This document shows, piece by piece, positions 25,337-35,400 of a stretch of 39,975 nt of DNA. Source of the stretch: Planctomycetaceae bacterium (lineage in GTDB: Bacteria; Planctomycetota; Planctomycetia; Pirellulales; Pirellulaceae); the NCBI GenBank assembly GCA_002709225.1, contig PAQH01000112.1:1-39975 (forward strand). The letters are read 5' to 3'. A program made the translations under genes and the position numbers. Numbering within the stretch: the first letter of the stretch is position 1; every line of letters starts with the position of its first letter. A model generated the notes under the pieces. It did not search any database and was not told the origin of the DNA. It saw only the letters and a list, made by a program, of their open reading frames with translations.

Positions 25337-26615
25337 ATGCAGCTTGGTAGGCATCCATTCACGCTACGCGGCCGTGTTTCACAGCTCGTTTGTTCCTCGA
25401 TCATTGTCCTCTGCGTTTCGCGGATTGCCACCAGTCAGGGTCTGCCGCTGGCGGAGCCGCAAGAGGTGGGGATGTCGGCCGCCGGGCTGGCCAACGTGAC
25501 AGGGACGTTCAAGAGGTTGATCGAGAACAAGGAAGTGGCCGGTGCGGTTGCGATCGTGGCACGGCGCGGAAAGGTGGTGTATTTCGAGGCGCAGGGGCTG
25601 CAAGATATCGCGGCCGGAACGCCGCTGGCGAGAGACTCAATATTCCGAATCTATTCGATGACTAAGGCGGTGGTCAGCGTGGCCGCCATGATCCTGGTGG
25701 AGGAAGGCAGGCTGGAGCTTGACACACCCGCGGCGAACTACATCCCAGCGTTGGGGACGATGCGTGTGGGCGGGAAACCGCAGGAGCGTTCGATGACGCT
25801 CCGCGATCTTTTGCGTCATACCGCCGGGTTTCCCAATAACGTTACCACCGACCGCACCCTCAAAAGAGGGGGGGTATCCAGGGCTTGCCAAGAGCACTCT
25901 CGAGGAGTCGATGAATCGGCTCGCTGTCGTACCACTGCGCTATCACCCCGGAAGGGGCTGGCACTACAGCTTTGCCAGCGACGTGGTGGCGCGGCTGATC
26001 GAAGTCGCCTCTGGTCAGGCTGTTGACCAGTTTCTCGATCAAAGAGTTTTTCAACCTCTCGGCATGGTTGACACGGCCTTTTATTGTCCACGGGCAAAGC
26101 GGAGCCGACTGGCGGTGGTTTACGGACGCGGGTTGAAACCGATTGTGGGTCCCCAGCCAGGAACGAGTGGCCCGTTTACATTCGAGGAGAAGCCTCGCTT
26201 TCTATCAGGAGGTGGTGGCTTGGTTTCCACCGCGGGAGATTATATGCGGTTCTGTTTGATGCTCTTGGGTTACGGTACGTTCTCCGGCCAACGGCTCCTG
26301 AAGGCTGATACCGTCGAGGCCATGATACGTAATCAGCTTCCGGCGGGGGTTGGCGAGATTTCTCGCCAACCGGAAGGTCGAGGATTCGGGTTGGGATTCG
26401 CGGTACGCGTGCGCGAACTCCCGGGAGACCCTGCGCCACTCGGCGAGTATGAATGGCTCGGCGGAGCTGGCACGGAGTTCTTTGTCGCGCCAAGCGAAGA
26501 CCTGGCGGTGATTACCATGAGCCAGCAAATGCCAATGTACTCGCTCAAGACCACGCTCCGACCGATGATTTACGACGCCATCGTCGAGCGGGGGCCGACC
26601 AACAACCGCCGCTAA
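25337..26615 (+). pseudogene. serine beta-lactamase-fold hydrolase with a frameshift
   Basis: Two frames together make one protein of the class C beta-lactamase/EstB-like esterase family. The first frame gives a signal peptide (SIIVLCVSRIATS), the nucleophile motif SMTK (Ser107, Lys110) and LRDLLRHTAGF. The second frame gives YHPGRGWHYSFASDV (the YSx tyrosine region), FLSGGGGLVSTAGDY and a C-terminal WLGGAGTEFF strand. They join at a run of seven G (25868-25874): with six G the reading would pass from TLKRGG straight into YPGLAK and onward. The total would be about 426 residues, the usual family length. Either the gene is broken, the sequence has a homopolymer error, or expression uses slippage. 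It begins 2 bp after the cytochrome-like gene. The substrate is unknown (peptide, ester or lactam). Confidence 0.8.
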
Positions 26616-26974
26616 GAGCATGTCGCACACCAATAACTGTTGAAATGGAAGCAGAATCGGTGTAGTGCGAGATAGCAACGGTTGCTTTGCGATAACGTAC
26701 GCTATCTAGGCGCAGGCAGGTCACAGCTTGATCGTACTTGGAAGCCATTGTGGCGTTTCTAGGCCGCGGCTAGCGGCCTTGATAGACGAACTGAGACGGT
26801 CGCTGCGGCAGGGGAATTTTCGACCGCCGCGCGACTGCTTGCAGTGTCTGAGATGTAATTGCGCCGCGGGTTTTGCTAGGATCCGTTGGGTTTTCACTTG
26901 CCGATCACTGCGGGCGGCGGTATGTGCGAAAGAACGCTTGCCAGCAGGAACCTCTCTGAAAGGCTGGATCCCTG
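26616..26974. other. 359-bp intergenic region with a small palindrome
   Basis: There is no supportable gene. It contains AGCAAC-G-GTTGCT (26674-26686), a 13-bp near-perfect palindrome, followed by GATA and TATC half sites around 26691-26706. It separates two beta-lactamase-fold genes, so a promoter for the second is expected. Confidence 0.4.
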
Positions 26975-28246
26975 ATGAAATCAAACCAGGAAAATCGTCG
27001 CCGTATTCTGAAGACGGGTGTTGCCTTGCTGGCAAGTGGGACGCCTGCCGCTGTCCAGAGCGGACGTCGTGGCGCGGATAGTCTGCAAAGGAAGGCGGAC
27101 ATGTTGCTGCAAAAGGCGGTGGAAGCACGTGATATACCAGGTGTGGTGGCGATGGCCACGGATCGTGACAGACCAATCTACCAGGGAGCGTTTGGGCAGC
27201 GCGTTCTGGGCCAGAATACCGCAATGACTACGGATACGGTTGTTTGGATCGCATCCATGACCAAGGTACTTGTGAGTACGGCGGCCATGCAGCTTGTTGA
27301 ACAGGGAAAGCTTGATCTGGATGGCTCTGCAACCCGCTGGGTACCGGAGCTAAGCAAGATTCAAGTGCTCCGAGGCTGGGATGGCAATGGGCAGCCACGC
27401 ACCCGTGCACCGCAGCGTCCGATTACGTTGCGTCATTTGCTGACTCACACATCGGGTTTCTCTTACGATCTTTGGAATGCCGATATTGGACGTTACCAGG
27501 AGGTCACAAAGCTTCCAGGTATTGGGAGCGGGCAGAATGCTGCATTATTCGCGCCGCTGGTCGCCGATCCTGGCGAGCGCTGGGAGTATGGTATCGGTAT
27601 CGACTGGGTGGGGAAAATTATTGAGGCGGTAAGTGGCAAGACACTCGGAGCTTATTTGCAAGCGCATCTGTTCGCCCCGTTGGAGATGACAAGCACGGCC
27701 TTCAAACTGACGCCTCACCTGCGCAAACGGCTGGCGCAGGTCCATCAGCGGGGTGATAACGGCAAATGGACGCTCTCCGATTTTGGCCTTCCGGAAGCCC
27801 CGGAATTTCAAAGCGGCGGCGGGGGCCTCTACTCAACCGCGGGAGATTACCTGCGGTTCATCCGTATGATTCTCAATCGTGGCAGCCTGAGCGGCAACCA
27901 GGTGCTCAAGCCGGAGACCGTTGACTTGATGGCACGAAACGCGATGGGAGATACCAAGGTTACCTTGCTCAAGACGTGTATTCCGACATTGTCCAATGAT
28001 GCGGAGTTCTTTCCCGGTATGCCGAAAACGTGGGGCCTCGGTTTCATGATCAACGAGCAGGCGGCCCCGACCGGTCGCTCGGCGGGCAGCCTGGCCTGGG
28101 CAGGACTGGCGAATACCTATTTCTGGATCGACCCCGATAAGGGGTTAGGCGGGGTCTACCTTACGCAGATACTGCCTTTTGCCGACACGAAATCACTGCC
28201 GCTGTTCTCCGCTTTTGAGCATCTGGTTTACCAGACGCAGGCTTGA
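26975..28246 (+). CDS. serine beta-lactamase-fold hydrolase (class C/EstB-like)
   Basis: This intact 423-residue member of the beta-lactamase/transpeptidase-like family is a paralogue of the frameshifted gene just upstream. Visible features: an N-terminal RRR followed by ILKTGVALLASGTPA (twin-arginine-type leader), the nucleophile motif SMTK (Ser94, Lys97), LRHLLTHTSGF, the tyrosine motif in WEYGIGID (Tyr205), SGGGGLYSTAGDYLRF and a late strand SLAWAGLANTYFWID. The family includes esterases, DD-peptidases and beta-lactamases; nothing here selects one. It is probably exported, acting on cell-wall peptide or ester bonds. The start ATG 26975 has only a weak ribosome binding site. A 285-bp gap with a 14-bp tandem repeat follows. 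Confidence 0.85.
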   Translation: MKSNQENRRRILKTGVALLASGTPAAVQSGRRGADSLQRKADMLLQKAVEARDIPGVVAMATDRDRPIYQGAFGQRVLGQNTAMTTDTVVWIASMTKVLVSTAAMQLVEQGKLDLDGSATRWVPELSKIQVLRGWDGNGQPRTRAPQRPITLRHLLTHTSGFSYDLWNADIGRYQEVTKLPGIGSGQNAALFAPLVADPGERWEYGIGIDWVGKIIEAVSGKTLGAYLQAHLFAPLEMTSTAFKLTPHLRKRLAQVHQRGDNGKWTLSDFGLPEAPEFQSGGGGLYSTAGDYLRFIRMILNRGSLSGNQVLKPETVDLMARNAMGDTKVTLLKTCIPTLSNDAEFFPGMPKTWGLGFMINEQAAPTGRSAGSLAWAGLANTYFWIDPDKGLGGVYLTQILPFADTKSLPLFSAFEHLVYQTQA

Positions 28247-28327
28247 ACGTGTTGCCAATACAGGGCAATAACGGGTTAGGGACCCCGCGGTTTGCCTGCA
28301 GCGCTCGGCCCACCGAGGGACCTTATT

Positions 28328-28366
28328 TGAGCAAGGGCTGCTGAGCAAGGGCTGCTGAGCAAGGGC
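28328..28366. repeat. 14-bp tandem repeat, 2.8 copies
   Basis: TGAGCAAGGGCTGC occurs perfectly at 28328-28341 and 28342-28355 and again for 11 bases at 28356-28366. It lies in the gap between the beta-lactamase-like gene and the truncated propeller gene. Perfect copies suggest recent slippage. Confidence 0.85.
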
Positions 28367-28531
28367 ACTTTTGGCAGCGCGTTGTTCAAATGCGATTGGT
28401 TGGCAACAGATTTGATCGGCAGACGGTCCTGAAAGGACATTTGGATCTTCCGGGCAACAAACTACAAAAGGGGACATTTGTCTCACCTGGCCCGATTGTC
28501 TCCTATGATGCTGTGACCAAGGAATTCGATA

Positions 28532-29400
28532 ATGAAGAAGTGCATGGTCGCAGTGGTGTCGTTTGTCTTGTTCTGGCAGAGTCGTTTCGCTGCAGATCCG
28601 TTGACAGCCGTTCGTAATCAGAAGTCGGAAGGAGCTGTTTCCAGGGCGTATATTACCACCCAGACACCACTCACACTTCTGAGCGCCAATGATGGCGATT
28701 TGGACTTTCATTGGCGCAAAACGCGGGAAGGACTGAGAGATCGCGAGGTCAAAACCCAGGATTCGGTTACGGTGATCCATTTGGGTCCCGATCATCCTCC
28801 CATTACCAGGACAGTGTACGGGACCGTGCCCTCGACGATTCTGGGGACGCCGAGCATGGCGATGTCTGCTGATGGCCGCTACGGCATTGTCGCGAATCAC
28901 GGTTTCCGCGGAACGACAGATCTTGCCACTTTGATTTATCCCAAAGGCATGCCAGTTACCAACGAGGATGTTCGCGCCGCAGACCTGGCCTGGCAAAAGT
29001 TTGCCCCACCCCTCTCGAATATGCTTTCGCTGATCGTTCTGGCTTCGCCCAGTTGAAAGTGGTTGATCGCGCGCTGCTTGCTGACGGACCGATTCATGTC
29101 CTGACGCATCCCGACGGGAAGCATTTTGTCGTTGGCGCCGTTGAGAGTTTTTACGTATACCAGATTCTCAACGGCAAGCTCGTAGAGGTTTCTCGTAGTC
29201 CGCAAGAACACGGCCTGCCCTGCTTTTGGATCACCCCCAAGGGCGATCGTATCATCACCACCCAAGGCCGTCTCGATGGTGAGCCTGCGAGTATGCATTG
29301 GTATGAACTGGTCTACGACCAAGTGCGGTACCTGAGTGAGGTTAAAGTGAAGGCCGGGGTCGACACCATGCTTACCGCCGGGTCATACATCGTGCGTGTC
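28532..29400 (+). pseudogene. frameshifted and C-terminally truncated YncE/lactonase-like beta-propeller
   Basis: The start ATG follows AAGGA with 8-nt spacing, and a signal peptide (CMVAVVSFVLFWQSRFAA) follows. The first frame runs to 29056 with propeller-strand motifs (TPSMAMSADGRYGIVANHGF), then stops just after NMLSLIVLASPS. A second frame opens at once with QLKVVDRALLADGPIHVLTH. Adding one base to the C-run at 29048-29050 gives a smooth LASPQLKVVDR reading. The second frame continues through HGLPCFWITPKGDRIITTQGR to about 29395. It then runs into sequence that is antisense to the end of the giant STAND gene, where no propeller motif continues. The protein is therefore about 290 recognisable residues instead of the usual 350-450. 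It looks like a decayed gene cut by a rearrangement. Confidence 0.7.
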
Positions 29401-29406
29401 AGTCCC

Positions 29407-32400
29407 TTACTCACCAGCCTCCACAGTTACAGCGAACAGAAACGGGGCTGCATCGGTCATCGTGCTCTCGTAATCGAGCGACTGGATCACCTGATCGGGT
29501 CGCGGGTTTTCCCAGGTCATCAAATAGACTCCGATTTCGCGCTGGCTGAATTCAGGACTGGAATGAACCCAGGCCAGTTTGCCGTCACTCACCTGCCGCC
29601 GTCTCTGGTTGGAGAGGAACCAGTCACGGACATGCACGCCTAAGCGGATCGGGATCTCCGCCGTTTCGCCATCCTCGTAATGGACCACTACCTTACCAAT
29701 CACCGTCCCGTGAGGTTCGGTTCCCCACGCTGTTCCATGCAGGAACTGCAGCTTTTTCGCAGACTGTCCCACTTGGATCCCGTCCACACGTTCTTTCAAG
29801 TCAGCCCGAATGGGACGGAGTTGTGTTTGCTTGCCATGGAGGGCGACTATCCCCCGGACATCGAAGTCGACGCCGGCAAAACTAGCCATGCCGCGGGGCA
29901 TGGTGGTGAAGGTTTCGCTGAGGGCTCGCTGTTTGCGAAACATCGCGAATGGATTTTCCGTAAGCGCTACGTTGTAGTGTTGACTCAAGTCGATCAACTG
30001 ACGGGGAGTGGACTCGGCGCGGACGGGAATCTGTTCCCGCAACTGTGCGGTGCGGGTTTTCACTTTGGCCTGCCGCGCTTCCGAGAATCGTTTTAGTTTC
30101 GCTAGGATCCGCCCACGGGTTTCCCAGTTCAGACTGGATGCCTCATCCAATTCAATCGCCCGGTCAACTGCCGCCAGGGCGTTCTTGCTATCACCCAGAC
30201 GCATCGCCACTTCGGCTGCGTTACGCTGGACGACAGCGTCGTTGGGCGCGTCGCCCATCGCCTTGGTCAGCAGCTGGACGACGTACTGGAATAACTCTCG
30301 AGAGCCACCTTGGCGCATCTCGGATTTGTATAACGCCAGTTCGGATAAACGCCTCGCCTCCCCGGGGGCACTGGCCAGTTGTTCTTCGAACGACTCCACT
30401 GTCATTGCCGCCAGGAAGGGTTGCGGTTTGCCACCTGTCACAACGAAATCGACACTCATGATCTGCATGTCCGGTGTCGGGTTGGTCCAGGTCGATAAAT
30501 GCAGCACGGCATCCGTAGCGTTACCAAAGGCTGTCACGCGTTCCGCCCGCCAAGCGATGTTGGTGTTTGGTATCGCGTCTCGATTGGCCCAGGGGAAGGC
30601 GAGATCCCGCTGCCAGCGTGCGATGTAATCGTGCGTGGTGCCGTCTTCCATATGGATCCGGTACAACGCCGCCGGTGCGTTAGCCTGCGCGTTATTGACG
30701 GCTCCATGCAAAAAGTGGATCTGATTTCCTCTGGCCCCTACCTCGATCCCTGCGAGTTGCGGTGGGTAAGGTATTTTCATGACAAACTGCGTCCCGTCAT
30801 TAACCTGAACGATACCGCGAATATCAAAGGTCACTCCCTGAATCACCTGGCGGCCCGGTCGCAGCGTATCGTAGAGATGCCCAAAGGGCCCCCAGCCGTT
30901 CATGTGGGAGTACCAGGATTCGGTCAGGCTGGCGTTGTAGTAACGCGTCAAATCGACTACTTCAGGGGGTAAATCCGGATCTCGCGGCGGCACGTGTATC
31001 GCGACCACAAAGGCACGGCCCTTGGCTGCTCCCAATGTTTTGAAGATTGCCCGGTGAAGTCGTTCCTGCATCACTTCGTCGATGCGAGTGAGCGTCGGAC
31101 TGACGGCGAACTCTCCGGCCGGTAGTCTGAGTGTCTCGGCTGCCGCCTCCTGGTTGCCAAGCTGCCACTCGATCCGCCCCTGCAGCAGCCGGTAGCCTGG
31201 ATGCGCCGGGTGCTCTGAACGCAGACGCTTCACCAGCGCCAGGGCCTCCTCGGTTTTGCCGGTCGCCAACAGCACTTCGCCGCGCCGGTACATGATGGTG
31301 GCGTTGGCCGGTTCCGCTTCCAGCGCCCGCATTGAATCCCGTTCGACCGCGCGCTGCGTGACTTCCGTCTGACCTTGTGTGTAGACGGCCCGGTGCAGCG
31401 CCCGCCGCGAGAGCGCTTGGGGGGAGGGATCGGAATCTTGCCGATCTGACTCCAGAGTTAACGCCACGAGGATCGGTGCCGGCACCGTATTCGTCGTAAC
31501 GTAATCGACCGCGGTGATGGTGACTTCTGGTCGCGGGTTTTCCCAGGTGCTGTGGCAGAGCGATTTGTGGCTCTGGTACATGCCTTCGTCCCAGGCTAAA
31601 GCTCCATGGGTTGGTACCGCGAACTCATTGTCTTTAAAGATGGCGACATCCCGGCCGTACCGAATCGGCAGCCGCCGCGTCGCTCCATCGGCGTAGTGGA
31701 TCTGGTAGTAACCCACCTCTTCTCCGTCTGGTACTTTGCGCTGCGCCGCCACGGTGTGCAGAAAATGGAGCCAGGTCGCCTGGCGGTTGATCGCGATGCC
31801 TTTGACTTCGACCGGCAGTGGGCGAGAAAAAACCGCGCCAGCGGCGGCCTGCCCCGACAGTCGAATGATGCCCCGCACGTCGAACAACACGTCATTGAAA
31901 GGGACGAGACCTATCGGCAAACGGCGCCACAGCCATGACCCTTCGCTTTTCTCATCTTTGGTCCGAAATGGATCTTCAAACAGGGTGTGGTTGTAGTACT
32001 CGCTTAAATCGACCTGGTCCGGTGTGGCTTTAGTGTCGCGCGGGGGCACCCCGTACTTCAGCAGATAGTCATCCGCCGCTCTATCCTGTTTCAAATCGAT
32101 CAATTGTTCGCTATAGGCGCGTGCCAGTTGTCCCAGTTGGTACCAGTCCGGCCGGCCCTGGGCATCGAGTTCCGCTGACTTGTTCAAGGACGCAAACGCC
32201 TCTTCGTGCCGTTCCAGCGAGGCCAATACCTGGCCCCTGAGACGCCACACCTCGGTGTCCTCGGGGCCCAGTTCGGTGGCCAGACGGGTCAGCCATTCGG
32301 CTTCCACCCGGCGCCGCTGGACCGTGTCGGTCGCTTCCAAAAGGCGTCCCCGACCGGCTTGTGCTAGCGTGATCGCATTCCGTTTCTCCTGGTTGAGAAT

Positions 32401-35400
32401 CCTCCGCAGTGTGCCAATCAAGAACGGCTTTTCGTTATTCCAGTCCAACGCGTAGCGGTTCTCTGGCAACAATCCGACCGACTTGGAGAACGCCTGGTAG
32501 GCTTCATCGGACTTTCCATCCAATTCGAGTTGGAAGGCGTACACAAACTGGCTGATGGGGTTTTCCACATCCAGTTCGAGCGCCCGGGCGATCGACTCAC
32601 TTGCCGGCGCGCCGACAATCTGTTGCACCGCCGCCCGCAGTGCCCAGGCTTCCCCTACCTCCGGCGATAGCTCGGTTCCCTGCTCGCCATACCACAGGGC
32701 CATCGCATCCCAGTGTGGTCGCACGTGCGGATCGAGGTCTTTGCGGCGCGGGGACGTCGCCAGCAAGTAGCCGATGCGGCAGGAGATCAATCCATTGTTG
32801 GGATCGAATAGAAACGCCTCGTATTGTCTCCATAATGTTTGCCCTCGTGACTGTACGTCGACATAGTCACGCATTGATAGGTTGACGGTTGGCGCCGCCT
32901 GCCGTTCCAGTGGGTCGGCCAGGAACCATCGGGCCCACCGAGCGTACCCGTTCTCACCGGGTGCCGCGGCGATCTGCTGTTGAATCGCCACCAGTTCTCC
33001 GTCGTCCACCTTCGCGATCGCGCCCGTCTCGCTGATCCGTTGGCCAGCTACCACTTCGGCCAGGTTGGCCAGCCAAGTCGGGATGGGATCGTGTACCGGA
33101 GGCAGGTCGATGATCGTGGCGGTGCCATCCTCCGACCCGGTGAGCAGACGACGACTGTCGGAACTGAAATCGATGTGCCACAATCGTTTTTGATGTTGCT
33201 CGGTGCGCAAAATTCGCTTGCCGGTGGTCGTCTCCCAGAGACTGAGCAGGCCGTCGACGGTACCGCCCGCCAGGAAACGTCCATCTGCGCTGAACTGCAA
33301 CGCAGTACCGTATATTTGTCCTTCACATTGCAGTGGCTCAAACGCTTGTTTTCCAGTCCTCCAATTCCAGACTTCGACCTCGCCGAGTGTCCAGTCGCTA
33401 TTGCCGGCATTGCAGACAGCAATCAGATCTCCACCCGGATGGAACGCCGCGGCCAAATACGCGTTCCCTTTCTCCGACGTCCAGACTGGCTCGAGGGTTT
33501 CAATATCCCATACACGTACCGTGTCGGAAAACGAGCTGGTCACGAAGTGGGTGCCTTGGGGGCTGATCGCCATCCCGTTGATCCCGCTATTGTGTCGGTC
33601 CTCCAACGTCTGAACCTGGCCCGTGTCGGAGTTGATCACTCGCACCGCGCCGTCTCTGCCAGCCACGACCACACGGCGCCCGTCGGGCAAGAATTCGCCG
33701 TAGCCTCCCATCGGAGTCGGATCAAAGAGGGGAAATCCAGACTCGGCATCCCAGATCCCCACCGCGCCCTGAGGCGTGGATACGACAATGCGATCACCTT
33801 GGTCGTTAAACCCACCCCCCAGTGGATTCTCCGCGTCGAACTCGAGTTCCAGCGCGCCAGTTGCCAGGTCCCAGATGCGAAGTACCTGATCTGGTGACCC
33901 GGTGAGCAGCCGTTTGCCGTCCGGACTGAACCAGACATCGCTGAGGCCGGATTTGTGACGAAAAGACTGGACGATCTTACCGCTTTCAAGATCCCAGACC
34001 CTGGCGACCGAGTCGCCACCTCCCGAGGCAATCGCGACCTGCTTGCCATCAGGGCTGAATCTGCCGCCCGTGCCACCGTTCATCCTGTAGGGTAACGTGC
34101 ACATGAAGCGGGGACGGCTCGCCCAGCGAATCACATCGCCTACAGTGCGCCTTTGGACGCCACCGGACGTGATGTCCATTGCACTGATATTGAGGATCTG
34201 GTTGCGGTCTTTCAATTGACGAAAGTTGAAGGAGAATTCATTCGTGAGGAGTTGTGGTTCCACCAACAATTCACCATTTCGCGAACTGAAGACGCGGATG
34301 GCCTTGTCACCATAATTAGTGGTAATCAGTTTTTCACCGTCGTCCGTCACCGTCACATCGGGGATCCAGGGGTGCTCGATCGGCTCGGTCAGTGGTCGTC
34401 CTGAAAACAAGTCCCAGATGCGCAGTGTATTGTCGTCATGTGTCGAGTAGACACGGCCACCGTCGGATGTGAAGCCGACAGACTGCAGGGGGGAGTCCTC
34501 AAAATGAAATCGCCTGATTTCTTTCCCGGAAGCCAGGTCCCAGACGCCAAACCGGCGACGCTCATGGCTGGCCATACCGATGAGCCAACGCTTCAACGCT
34601 CGTTGCTTGATCCCTCGGTTGCGTGTGTCTTGGCCAGTGGTAGTGTCGATCAGGTACTTGAAGTCATCCGAAGGCATATTGGTGATTCCGGATTCGATGA
34701 CAATCGACGTCACCTCGTCCGCGGTTTCCAGATTGAACACTTTGACGAGCCCGGCCTCCGCCGTGCGACCTACGACCAGTACCAACGGCTGCTGCGGATG
34801 AAAAAAGAAGTTCCGTAGCGGGAACCCGAGATCAACCCGTTGGGCCTTGGTGTCCGTGGCCTCTGCTCCGCCCACGGGCAGCCAAGCGATCGCCTGGTCT
34901 ACCTGCGATGCCATCACGATCCATTTCGAATCGGGCGTCATCGCGATGTGACTCACTGCTAACCCGTGCGTGCCGGCTGGGACCACGGCGGATCCGTCGC
35001 CGCTGTTCCAGATCGAGACCTTCTTGTCCGCATAGGAGGCGTACACGAATCGGTGGTCGGGGCTGAAACCGTACGTTCCTTGCTGGACAGGCGCTTGGGC
35101 AGCGCGGGGCAGCGCGATCGGCTTGCCAGTTTCACCATCCCAGAACAATAGCTGACGTGTCTGTGGATCGTCGAACAGCACGCGGAGCTGATCGTTCACT
35201 TTCGAGCCGATGTCAAACGCCTGGTTCACGCGATTCTGGACGGACATGACCGGCGTTACGATTTCGCCTGTCTGGGTGCTGAGGCCGACAACACTGCCAC
35301 CCTGCTCACGGAGCGAGACATACAAGCGCGACCCGTCCGCCGTAAAGGCCGGCCAGTCCATTTGCTGGTCGCCCGCCAGTTTGCCAATCAACTTGCCCGA

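Noticed and set aside
29401..29643. C-terminal continuation of the propeller gene's second frame to 29643
   Set aside because: This part is antisense to the conserved third beta-module of the STAND protein and has no propeller motif. It is read-through, not protein.
32980..33897. 305-codon plus-strand frame opposite the WD40 region
   Set aside because: It lies wholly antisense to recognisable WD40 repeats, with no signal peptide, domain or ribosome binding site.
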